A model generated the notes under the pieces. That model was not told the origin of the DNA, did not search any database, and worked only from the letters and a program-made list of their open reading frames with translations. The position numbers and the translations under genes were made by a program. Below, one piece after another: positions 42,441 through 53,800 of a stretch of DNA of 64,000 bases. Source of the DNA: Mesostigma viride (Eukaryota; Streptophyta; Mesostigmatophyceae; Mesostigmatales; Mesostigmataceae); NCBI GenBank assembly GCA_009746045.1, contig RPFO01000104.1:7244750-7308749 (forward strand), read 5' to 3'. Positions within the stretch are counted from its first letter, which is position 1; the number at the start of each line of letters is the position of its first letter.

Positions 42441-43960
42441 CCAAAAATATAACCGATTTTGGAGCGAAAAAGTGGGTGCGGGAATGAAGTGAGGTGGATA
42501 TGGCGACCTGACAATCGTGGCCGGCGTTTTCACGTGCGTTTATCATTTCGGGCGCCCAGTAGCAAAAACGAAAGGTTGTTAGTTATGCTTAAAGGCTGTG
42601 AATATTTTCTGCGCAAGTTTTTATGTGTAGCGCTGTATCACAGCGGCACAACACAAATGGGTCGCAGATCGCCTGCTCGCGGAGGGTCGATTTTGGCACA
42701 AACATGTTAGTGTATTAGCAATGGTGGTGCGAATCAAGCCAGGAAATTTTTGTGGACGATTTTTATTTTAGTCTGGAATTTAGAAACGGAGTATTTGACA
42801 TGGGAGCGCCTGGGCCGTGATATTCTTGCCCGATTTCCATTGTCGACCATGTTTTAGGGACGTTCAGGCTGGGCAGCGAGCGCACCTTATAGGTCTTCAC
42901 TTTCGGTATTTCTTGGACCTAGAACGCAGCACAAGCGTGGTTTATATCATTGTCGAACCGGTTGGCCAGCTTTGGTGCGCTCAGCTCTCGGAAAGCTGAC
43001 CTCGCTGCGGATTTCAGCGACTTTTTTGCAACCATCTGGAATGAGGCGACGTAAGTAGCAGGTAAGTGCCGGGTTGTCCTAGATCATGAGTGTAACTGGC
43101 AACGCTGTCGTGGTGTTTTGAGTCAGCCAGCTATGCCTAAAAAGAGGGGACGCTCTCTGTGCACATAACTGTCACACATAGTTGGTTTACGTCATACAAT
43201 TTTTTACGTCTCTATCTTCGTCGTCCGCTGCAGCTAAAACACACATGCGTAAGAGCAGTTTTACTCATGTGTTAGTTATAAACCATTGTCCTATGGCCTG
43301 CAGTCGTTCAGGGTGTTCTCAGACAGTATATACAGTATGGTTTACGTGTTACATGCACGCTGAATTCGCTCACAAAGCGTTGCATGTTAGCACAACGTTG
43401 TTTTGTAACTTGATTTGGCTGCATTCATGTGTTAGTTGCAATGCAAATGCATTGTTTTTTCATCGCTGGGTGGTGGCCAGCATGTCCGTGATGTCAAAGA
43501 AGGTTTGGCATATGCTTAGAGAAAGTTTACCGCAAGGGGTGGGCCATGTTCAAGCCGGGCAACCTCAGCAACCATGCAACCCTATATTGCATTACCTGCA
43601 CCATCTGTGACACCGTTAATCACGCGTATATATAGAGGCAGCCACAGCAGGGTATGGCCTTGTTATACGCTGCCCCGCCATCCCAAGGCCTCGTAGGGTC
43701 CCCTAGCGCTTGTAAGATGCTCAAGGGACCGTGTGGATAGCATGGTCATGCGTTGACAATAATTGGTCCTAATGGTCCTAAAACCCACATTTTGGCCAAA
43801 TTCGCGCTTTGAGGTCTGGCAGGTGGCAGGGCCCATTCATGCACTAAATGTAATTATTTGACCCCAGGTTTTTGATGCCAACTAAAAAAGTGTGTTATCT
43901 GTCATGGGAACGAATGCCAGGGTCAAATTTTAATGTTTGCATGTATATATTTTAATTCAA
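42441..43960. other. No gene resolved
   Basis: Sequence between the two GTCCTAAATTTAGGAC palindromes. No recognised reading frame; a 142-codon frame at 43182-43610 lacks any family mark. Confidence 0.4.
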
Positions 43961-43963
43961 AGT

Positions 43964-43983
43964 GGTCCTAAATTTAGGACTTT
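43964..43983. repeat. 16-bp palindrome GTCCTAAATTTAGGAC, copy 2
   Basis: Repeats the 20 bases at 42242-42261 exactly. Half-forms (GGTCCTAA) also occur at about 43764-43780. Confidence 0.85.
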
Positions 43984-44090
43984 TTCTGGGAAGATTAACA
44001 CTGTGTTAGTGAACTCTATCATCTTTTAACTTACCCAAAGCCCCCCTAGACCTAAACTGCCTCGCATTCTTTGAGGGGTTGCCTTCTTTG

Positions 44091-45083
44091 CTAGGAGTGC
44101 CATGTCTTGAAAGGTTTGTACCCGGACGGCCGCCTCTGGCGACACCTCACCCTGCTGCCCGGTACGTGCACCCGCCCCGAACTCCAGCACGCCATCCTCA
44201 ACTCGGCCTTCTCCAGCGCTCCGACGGCGAGATCTGCATGGGCTCCATCCATCACCGCCCCCACACTTCGTTCCATCGATCCTCGCGGAAGCCTTTCAGC
44301 AGCACGTGACCCCCCTTGCTGCCGACGTAGCAGCAATCGGCGGCACGCTGGCTGCTGAACTTCCTCACATTTCCACCACCGCCGCCTCCACCTCCACTGC
44401 CATTTCCGCCTCCACTGCCGACATCGGCAGCCCAGCTCCTCGACCTCGACCAACGCCATCAAGCCACCGCCACCGCCCTTGAGTGCTTGCATGACACCGC
44501 CGGCCTCACCGCCCAAGCGGTGAAGGACATCGCAGCCCAGCCGGCGCCTGCTGGCCCGGCCGGCGATGCCCCCTCCACCTGGGCGGACTTGCTTAAGCAG
44601 CACACCACCTCCACCACCTCCACCATCACGGCACAACTCAAGCAACAAGCCCTCGACCTTCGCGAGGCGGCCGAGCTCGACAAGCGCAGCCACAATGTCA
44701 TCGTCAAGCACTTCGACCAGCTGGCAGGTGAGACCTCCACGAGCCTCCTTGAGCGCCATTCTTGCCCCCATGCAACTCACTGGTGAGCTGGACATGTCGG
44801 CTGTCCGCCTTCCCCGCGCGCGGGGTAAGGCTGGCCCGGCACCCGTGCTCCTCACATGACGGACAAGCTGGCGTTCCTTAAATGCCGCAAGAAGCTCTCG
44901 GAGACTCGCTTCACGCTGGACGACGACTTGACCTTGGCCCAGCAACAGCGGCGACGCGAGCTATGGCCGACCTATACCTTCAGCTCCGGCAGCGTGCAGG
45001 GGGGAAGCCGGTATACTGGAGGGGGGCGGTCATCCACGTTGACCACAACAAGCCCTGGCAGGCCCCTCCTGCCACCCCAGACT
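44091..45083 (+). pseudogene. LINE-type ORF1 relic, copy 2
   Basis: Matches the relic at 29357-30714 from about its middle to its C terminus (HDTAGLTAQAVKDIAAQPAP, LDMSAVRLPRARGKAGPAP, KPVYWRGAVIHVDH). It keeps the bases lost in copy 1 at the frameshift but has other breaks: a short deletion before LTFKYM and frameshifts in the middle and near the end. A retroelement 3' UTR follows at once, with no reverse transcriptase. Confidence 0.7.
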
Positions 45084-45580
45084 AGGGAATATACCAGTAG
45101 TGTAGATTAGATAGGCTTAGCCTTTGCAAGTGGCCCACGCGCATGTGCGCCCATAATGGCCCCCATGGATGATGCTTTCAGTATTTAGCCGCGCCCAGCC
45201 CACAATGGGACCTCCCATGGATGATGCATTAAGAATTTAGCCATGTGATGCCTATAGGGAGTTATATGCAGGGAGTTACTCTCTGCTGAGATGCCATGTG
45301 TACACCAGCTATAGCCTAGCCACATACCCTCCACCCCATATGTCATGCAGGCCTTCTAGGCCCTCTCGATCCTCAAGCCCCCCCTGGGTGCCTGTGCTTG
45401 TTAAGGAGGCATGAACCATCATGGCGGTGCAGGTGCACCTTGTGCACCCAGAGCAGGTGATAGATCCTCCACCTGCATGCAGGTTGTAGCCCTGATTGTA
45501 TTACAAACCCATAGATGCCCCTTTCTCAGGGCTATGTGTTACATATGCTCCCAACGGAGCTATGATTTTAATTAATGGTA
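45084..45580 (+). mobile_element. Retroelement 3' UTR following the ORF1 relic
   Basis: Directly follows the ORF1 stop and matches 33145-33595. It ends with CTCCCAACGGAG and a TAATTAA tail, after which an inverted Penelope-like 3' fragment begins. Confidence 0.7.
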
Positions 45581-45584
45581 ACTC

Positions 45585-46012
45585 GAGCCTGCCGTTATAT
45601 TTTCCGTGTTTTCAAGTCGTTCAGGATGATGAATTATAGTAGTATGAATGGAGATGGAAATGTGTAGCCTTGTTCATTAAAATTATATGGCTGGCTTATA
45701 CGTGAAGAGCGACTAGATGACCTAGACGTCGGTGGGGCCGGAAACAGCTAGTTGCTTGATCGATGAGCTAGGGGGCCCATGTGTTTCGATCGAGCCTAAC
45801 TGGCCGGGAGTGTCTAGTGGTGAGCACCAATGCTGCGATCGCTCTCCCACCATTTACGAGCATAAACGTACAGGCAAATGGAAAACCACTGAAAAGGTCT
45901 AGCTAGTTAGTCATTACGTTAGGCATGCCATGTTTCCAAACGTCCAAGAACTGCACACGGTGCAAAGACAAAAGTCCGGAGGACATCACTTTCAAATGTG
46001 CGGCGTGAACAA
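45585..46012 (-). mobile_element. Penelope-like element 3' end, diverged inverted copy
   Basis: On the minus strand this matches the 3' UTR and end region of the full element (about 35090-35480) with many substitutions and small indels. It lies between two retroelement 3' tails that point inward. Confidence 0.8.
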
Positions 46013-46016
46013 CATT

Positions 46017-47030
46017 AATTAATTAGGAACATAGGCTCCGTTGGGAGTATATGTAGCACATAGCCCTTGAGAAGGGGCATATGGCCTATAATACATTCTA
46101 AGCTACTTCCTGCAAGGGTGGGAAATATGTAATTATGTAAACGACACTTGCTCTAGGTGCATCATGGCACCTGCATCCCCATGATCTTCAAGCTATGCCC
46201 AGCTAAGGGGGAGCCTGTCATGCATGGGGGGAAGATCAGCATAGCTATACAAGAGCTAGAGCATGGCATCTCAGCAGAGAGCAGCTCTCTGCATGGGCAC
46301 AGCATAACTAAATAAAGCTAGGCATCATCTGGAGTGTGGCACATCATAGGCGCACATGTACATTAATTAATTAATTAATTAGACTCGTGCTCCCGTTGGG
46401 GAGTCACGGAGCATTAACCCCGATGGATGGATGGATGGATGGGTGCAAACAGTCCTACCGGTCTAATCTATCTACATCAGCTACACACTACATCTATCTA
46501 ACAGCATTCTAACTACAACATCTATCTAGACAGCCGCACGCTGCCCTAGGGCCGGGAGCTGTCTGGCGTGCCTCCCACGGGATTGCACACGCGGGCGCTT
46601 CCCCACTGGGGGGGGCTCGTTGTCCTCTATGACCTCCAGGGGCCCACTTGGCCTTGTCCATCATCTTCTTCCAAATCACGGAGAGGCCTAGGCCCCCCAT
46701 GTCCTCTACTAGCTGTTCTTTGAAGGTGCGGGCCTTGCGGCGTCTAACATCACTAGGCCCGGCCCACGTCAGGAGGTGCCGGCCAGGCTGGGCTGGTCGC
46801 AGTCCTGCGGGTATGTACATTGAATTGTAACATAACTCCGTTGGGAGTATATGTAGCACATAGCCCAGGTGAGAGGGGGGCATATGGCCTATCATACATC
46901 CTAACTCTACTTCCTGCAAGGGTGGGGATGTAAAGGACCCTTGCTCTAGGTGCACTAGGGCACTGGGCACTTGCATCCCCATGATCTTCAAGCTATGCCC
47001 AGCGAAGGGGGAGCCTGTCATGGGGGGGTA
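46017..47030 (-). mobile_element. LINE 3' fragments, tandem truncated copies
   Basis: Two minus-strand copies of a 3' UTR (46020-46330 and 46825-47030; CTCCGTTGGGAGTATATG, then a pair of blocks around GATCTTCAAGCTATGCCCAG) flank a C-terminal coding piece at 46509-46800 (RRRKARTFKEQLVEDMGG). A 75-bp block at 46367-46445 next to a short (GGAT)n run matches 60366-60445. Reading frames are broken. Confidence 0.6.
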
Positions 47031-47086
47031 TGTACATGCAGCTAAATAATACTCGTGAATCAGCTGGTATAGAGCCTATAGGAGGC

Positions 47087-47470
47087 TTACATGTACACGT
47101 GAACAAAAAGCCCACGTATTCCAGAAAACATCATGGTGGCGCGGCCCTGCCGCGCGCGGCCGGGGGCACGCCAGGTGAGGACATATCGCCCAGGCTGGGC
47201 GGGCTTGGTGCCAGCTAGTCTATCGGATGTATCTACCTGATCTGTGCGGGCCAGGTGCCCGGCTAGGCCCAGGCGCCTGTGCCTAATAATGTGGGAAACA
47301 TAGGGCGAATCAGCGTACAAATCCTCATTACTAATGTGCAACCCAAAGGGGATGTTAAGGGCCTTGCGCAGCATCTGGGTGACGGCGCCGTCGAGTCGTT
47401 GCTCCAGCTCCTGCGTCAGTGTCCACGTCTCGGCGCCGTAGGTCAGGATCGTCAGAACGGGAGGGAGTGG
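47087..47470 (-). pseudogene. LINE reverse-transcriptase C-terminal fragment, subfamily A
   Basis: The minus strand encodes LRKALNIPFGLHISNEDLY, then IIRHRRLGLAGHLARTDQV and QPGRYVLTWRAP. This is the region after the reverse transcriptase core in RTE/L1-like LINE proteins, where R-R-x-x-x-x-G-H-x-x-R is typical. It is truncated on both sides. Confidence 0.65.
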
Positions 47471-47479
47471 ATGCGGTGT

Positions 47480-48020
47480 TCAAACTGAGCTGCATGGGAC
47501 CACTAGGTCGGCCAGCAACATCTGGATGTAGTTCATGGCAGGTTTACCTACTAGCTTCCTGGAAATGTCCTTGGGGCCAGGCCAGGTCAAAATATGCCGC
47601 CCTGGTTGGCCGAGCCGCTGGGGGCCGGCCAGACCAAGGGCGGTGTCGACCTGGCCGGTGCGAGCAAGATGTCCCACAAATGCTAGATCCTACGCTGCCT
47701 AATCTCGTCCGAAATACGAGGCATACCCTGATACAAAGACTCTAATGACCTATGCTTGGAAAACCCTATATTCAGGACCTGTTGGAGCATCCTGTAAACC
47801 GTGCCGTCTAGCTTAGCCGCCAGTGTGTCCGTGAGTGTCCACGCCTCGGCGCCATACGTAAGCACCGTGAGGACGAGGACCTTGAAGAGCATGCGCTTGT
47901 GGTGCTCGCCCAGGCCCTTCGATCGAGCGCCAGTAGGTGTTGAGCGAACGGAGCCTGGCCCAGGCCAGGCCGATGCGGATGTCCACATCGTCGGCGGTGT
48001 CAGGGAGCATGCTCCCCAAC
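47480..48020 (-). pseudogene. LINE reverse-transcriptase C-terminal fragment, subfamily B
   Basis: Minus-strand frames read KRMLFKVLVLTVLTYGAEAW, LDGTVYRMLQQVLNIGFS and MPRISDEIRQRRI, then after a frameshift GHLARTGQVD and QPGRHILTWPGP. The L-T-Y-G-A-E-x-W block is characteristic of LINE reverse transcriptase tails. A closely related, less broken copy lies at 59771-60358. Confidence 0.75.
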
Positions 48021-48216
48021 AGTTTGAATGAACATGCATGCCAAGGGATAATTTTTTATACATGGGTGTGACAAACGCGTAAAACTGCACATGAATACTT
48101 GGGTTCGTTGGTTGAGAAATCATTTGTTTGATCTTATCAAAAGACCTTGAGAGAGTCGACCCGTGACCCAAGGTTATTAATTGCCTTTCAATGCCTTTGT
48201 TGTGCTGTGTGCACAC

Positions 48217-48935
48217 ACCTTGCTAGTACAACAGTATCGCCGCCAAACAATTTTAAATAAGGTATACAGTAATCTATCTAACTTCCTCAAAAGTTGGTCA
48301 AGCGTGGTTTCTCACAGGCATGTGGCCCTATGAGCCTGCAAGCCGGAAACCATTGACAGGAATACTGGCATGGATGCACCGTGTTGAACCGCACACACTG
48401 CTTTCCAACTGAGTCAGTGCCTCTTCGCAGCAGCCTGACATCGCATCTTCCAAGCCTGTGCAAAGGTACAGCTGGAGGGATACCGAAGATGAAAGTGGCC
48501 ACATCGCAGGAATGCATTCCGCCACGCAAGAGCCCTGGGTAATGCCAGGACTGCATACCCTGCAATTCTCCCGTGTCCGGCCTTGCACTAGCAATGCACA
48601 CCCCAAGTAGCACCCAGATATCCTTATGGCCATGCTCCTATCCACCTTGCCAGTTGTCATGGCTTCAGCCTAGGTGTCTGGTCTGAGACCTGGCCAGACG
48701 CTACTGCTGCTACATTTGATGTGTCCTGGCCAGTTGTCATCGCTGCAAACTCGGGAATAGGCCGGGCCACACGTAAAGGCTGCAGCCCAGGGGCTATACT
48801 AGGCCTGGCCAGACAGCAGAATAAGCGGGGCCATCAATTCCGTCTCTCTCTGCTGCATCCATCCCATTCGTCTCCTAGTCAGATAACGTTGTCGTAGTTG
48901 ATAGCAACCTTGCGGTGTCCATCAGATCGACCAAG
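48217..48935. other. 3' flank of the unrecognised minus-strand gene
   Basis: No coding sequence supported. It should contain the 3' UTR and polyadenylation site of the gene ending at 48936. Confidence 0.5.
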
Positions 48936-50204
48936 TTACTCCAGGCATGGCTGCGGCTCGGGTGCGTACACATTCCTGCGCACGGTGGTGCTCTCCAGTT
49001 TGCGGTAGATGCCCCCCCGGTGCCCCAGGCGCGAGAAGGTGACGCGGCCAAACACGTCCACGAGCTTGCCCTCAAAGCACGCCCACTCCATGATGATGTC
49101 CTCGCCTGATTGTGGGGACCAGAGAAGGGGCGCCAAGGGGGCCAAGAGGGGGGAATAGTCCGCCCAAACAGCAGTATTTCCCATCATTCCTCCGATGGAG
49201 ACACCTTGGCGCAGGCAGCCAGCATGCAGGAAGCAAAGCAGAGATGACATTGGCTAGAACAGCGTGTCCATCCTGTCAGCTGCCACGGGGATATTCCTGG
49301 TGGCGTGTCTGCGTCCACGGCCATGCCACGTGGGCAGTCATGGGTGAATGCGCTGCAAGTGTGAGACATGCTGGACCAAGGCTCGTTTTCAAGTATTTTT
49401 AAGTCAATCGGCGGCAATATGTCGATCAGTGGCAAGACACCTGCGCTGCTGGCGATGATGCGTTCCACGCTAGGCAAGGCAGCCAGCACACATCATTTGG
49501 CTGGGGGATGACCACTGATTGGCCCTTCCCAATGAACCGCCACCATCCGCCCTTACCGATAAACTGCACTGACGGCCAGCGCATGATGAGCTCGGGGTTG
49601 TCCTGCAGCGCCCACCAGCACGCCTCATACGGCACTGCGGCGCACACATGATGGGGCAAAGGCAGGGGTATGGCCAAGGCATGGTTTGGCAAGGCAGAGG
49701 TTAGGGCAAGGCACGATGGGGCAATGCAAGGTTGGGACTCGGGCAAGTTAAATGGGTCTGCAGAAGTCAGAAGCAGTGCAGAATCAGCGCATATCCTGTG
49801 GGCACGGTCAATATACCACGAGGGCCCAGGAGTTGCCGGCATCCGTGTCACCTGGTGTGAGAGCAGCAACTCTGCGCTATGGACCTAGCCTGGCACTTTA
49901 TGCAGGAGAGACCAAGGGGGAGCCAGGCGGCCATGACCTCCCCGACACATACGCGCGGAGCCCCATGGTGTGGCATGTGCGGGAAGAGGGCAATGTTGTG
50001 GGATGCCAAACATTCATGCAGGGTGGTCGAGGAGATCAGGATGGATGGAGGCGGGCAGCAGGGTAAGCATGACGCTGCCCCGCAAAAGACACATACAGGG
50101 AGAGGACTAGGGAAGAAACCAGACGGAAGAAATGGGCATGCACACAGAATTGCAGACCCTACCTGATACTCTTGTACCCCCTCCCCCCCCCCCCCCCCTC
50201 CCCC

Positions 50205-50245
<41 letters not shown>

Positions 50246-50461
50246 CCCCCCTCCCCCCCCCTCCCCCCCCCTCCCCCCCCTCCCCCCCCCCCCCCCCCCC
50301 CTCCCCCCCCCCCCCCCCCCCCCCTCCCCCCCCTCCCCCCCCCCCCCCCCCCCCCCCCCCCTCCCCCCCCCCCCCCCCCCCCCCCCCTCCCCCCCCCCCT
50401 CCCCCCCCCCCTCCCCCCCCTCCCCCCCTCCCCCCCTCCCCTCCCCCCCTCCCCCCCCCCC

Positions 50462-50497
<36 letters not shown>

Positions 50498-50590
50498 CCC
50501 CCCCCCTCGCCCCCCCCCCCCCCCCCCCCCTCGCCTCCCCCCTCGCCCCCCCCCTCCCCCCCCCCTCGCCCCCCCCCTCCGCCCCCCCCC

Positions 50591-50625
<35 letters not shown>

Positions 50626-50808
50626 GCCCCCCCCTCCCCCCCCCCTCCCCCCTCCCTCCCCCCCCCCCTCCGCCCCCCCCCCCCCCCCTCCCCCCCCCTC
50701 CCCCCCCCCTCCCCCCCTCCCCCCCCCCCCCCCCTCCCCCCCCCTCCCCCCCCCTCCCCCCCCCTCCCCCCCCCCCCCCCTCCCCCCTCCCCCCCCCCCT
50801 CCCCCCCC

Positions 50809-50848
<40 letters not shown>

Positions 50849-53800
50849 TTCCCCCCCCCTCCCCCCCCATCCCCCCCCCCCCCCCCCTCCCCCACTCCCC
50901 CCCACCCTTCCCCCACCCTCCCCCACCCTCCCCCCCACCCTCCCCCCACCCTCCCCCCCACCCCTCCCCCCCACCCCTCCCCCCTTCCACCCACCCACCC
51001 AAGCGTGCGCTACCTGTCTCCTCATTTATCTCCCAACCCTGCCAGCCCTCCAAAGCCACTTACTGGAGTCGGCGGTGCAGTTGAAGTACATGGACTGGTC
51101 AGCGTACTCGTTGGTCAAGATCTGATGCCGCGTGGGGGAGTAGCGTGCAAACGTTGCCCAGGGCAAGGAGGATGCGTGGGTATCAGGGTATGGATAAATA
51201 TGATGACGGGGAATTCAAGGTCTCCAGGAAGAAAAAAAAAATGCATCGGGGTTTAGCAGGATGCACCTTGCTAGAAAAGAAAATTAGCTGTAGTACAGGA
51301 TATAGAAGTAAAAGTTTAAGAATGGGAAATGCATGAATGGGCTGCAAGCATGTGGAGGGCATACAAAACAAAGCTACTATGCGGCCCCACATACTGCGTG
51401 GGCCACATGACTTGTGTACTTGGATGAGGGGGAGGCCCAGTAATGCCTCCGCCCAACCCAAAAGAGCAGATCACATGCCCGTGCCAGTCACCCATTCCCC
51501 GTAGCCTAAGACTCCAAATTACCATTCAGTGGACGTAGTTTGGTACTTTGGTAGCCCTCCTGCAGCCAGACTGTGCATGGGTAACCACTAACCACTGGAT
51601 CCACGAAACCTTACCCACTGGATCCACATAAACTAAGGCACAACAGGGATCTGACATCTTTCGTATTCGCTACCAGACAAACACAAAAGGATTTGCCCGC
51701 GCCCCCCCGGCTGCGAACCAAGCTGCCCCATATGTCATACGACGGTTTTCCACAAGCCATCGCGCCTACAACCTCAACCCTACCAGCCTCTCCCTCTCAT
51801 GCGTACCGAGATGCCAGAATAATTCTCCGCCTTGCCATCGACCACAAACCCTTGCTCTGGCAGACGCAGGTCCCGTACCGCCTGGCAGTGCGACAGGAAC
51901 CAGACCTGCCAGGGGGGGGGGAGAGAGGGCCAGGGAAGCCGGGGCCAGGCAGGGTGTGACAAACATGGGCGGGCAGGGGGCAGAAAGATGAGGATTCAAT
52001 TGCCAGTCAGTTGGTCAGGGATGGGACAATGTCTACACCAGCACGCAGAGTGGCCAGTCCATGCACCATGATGGCGCCCCCTCGATGGCACGTGGTGCCT
52101 TGCGATAGCAGGGATAGGGGTGGGGCGAAGCAGACATAGGATGCACACAGATGGGGGGAGTGCACGCAGATGGGGGGAGTGCACGCAGATGGGGGAACCT
52201 CTGCGCATCCCTTTGACGAGCCCGCTCAGCATGCAGCGTACATCCGACACATGTCGCAAATACCTGGCACCTGTCTGTGGCCCCCTCACTCTACTTGCCA
52301 TGTTCCCATCTTCCCCTCGCTCCCCCCGTTCCTTGCCCATTCCTGCTATAGCATCCTGCTCGCCCTCACAGTGTCCTCATGCGCCATTTGTCCGGCCCTC
52401 AGCTTCCCCGCCTCGCCCCCCATCAAGTTCTCCCGAACCCCCTCGGCATGCTCTCACCGGCACCTCATCCTCGCCCCTCTCCGTGTCCTCCTGCGCCCTT
52501 TTGCCAGGCTTCCTGCCCCACGCATCGCGTCCTGCTCCTGCCCCCCCCCCACCATGTTGTCCTACGTGAGCGCGCGCATGTCCTCCCCTCCCACGTTTCC
52601 GTACCCCTACGATACGATCCTCCTCCCCCTCCCCCCCCACCATGTTCTCCTACGTGAGCGCGCGCATGTCCTCCCCTCCCACGTTTCCGTACCCCTACGA
52701 TACGATCCTCCTCCCCCTCCCCCCCACCATGTTCTCCTACGTGAGCGCGCGCATGTCCTCCCCTCCCACCTTTCAGTACCCCTACGATACGATCCTCCTC
52801 CCCCTGCCCCGCCACCATGTTCTCCTACGTGAGCGCGCGCATGTCCTCCCCTCCCACCTTTCCGTACCCCTACGATACGATCCTCCTCCCCCTCCCCCCC
52901 CACCATGTTCTCCTGCGTGAGCGCGCGCATGTCCTCCCCTCCCACCTTTCCGTACCCCTACGATACGATCCTCCTCCCCCTCCCCCCCCACCATGTTCTC
53001 CTGCGTGAGCGCGCGCATGTCCTCCCCTCCCACCTTTCCGTACCCCTACGATACGATCCTCCTCCCCCTCCCCCCCCACCATGTTCTCCTGCGTGAGCGC
53101 GCGCGTGTCGCCGTACTCGCGCCGCAACGACGCGCCACGCAGGTACCCGCCGGGGCGCAGGTCGCGTGCCGCACGGATTGCTGGGGGGGGGGGGGGGGAA
53201 GGAGAGATAGAAAAAGGAAAGAAGGAACAAACAAACAAGGGGAGAGGACGGCAGGAAGGGTGGGGAAGAGGGCAGGGAGGGTGAGGTAGAAAAGGGAAAG
53301 GGGGAACAAACAGACAAGGGGAGAGGACGGCAGGAAGGGTGGGGAAGAGGGCAGGGAGGGTGAGGTAGAAGCGAGAGGGAGCGGAGGGCGAGAGGCCATC
53401 TGGGTGAGGCAGGATGAGCGAGGCAGGGCAGGACGAATCCGCAGAAAAGATGGGGGACAGGAGCGGGGAAGTGATGGGGAAGAGATGGGGCGGAAGAGGC
53501 AGTGTCGGGGGAGGTAATGATCCCAAGTCGAGGGCAGGGGGGTGTCAGCACTCGACGTGGTTGTGAACTGCAGCAACGACAGGTGTGACACATGAAAGCA
53601 GATACGAAGCGATGAGCATACGTGCGCTTGTGTGGGAAAAACATACACACGCCGGGCGTTGCAAACCCATCCACTTCCCACATACAATCTGCTGCTGTGC
53701 CGACATATGGGGTCCCTCCCAACCGGCGCTTGGATGCCCAAATATGTTGCTATTGACACTCCTGTCATATGGTATACTGACGCTCCTGTCATACGGTAAC

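Noticed and set aside
49426-49500. Extra exon between 49557 and 49105 in the unrecognised gene
   Set aside because: The phases of the exons ending at 49557 and starting at 49105 fit directly and give a smooth protein, so the candidate in between is not needed.
49848-51256. 300-400 codon Gly-rich and Pro-rich reading frames
   Set aside because: They are products of the C-run tract inside an intron.
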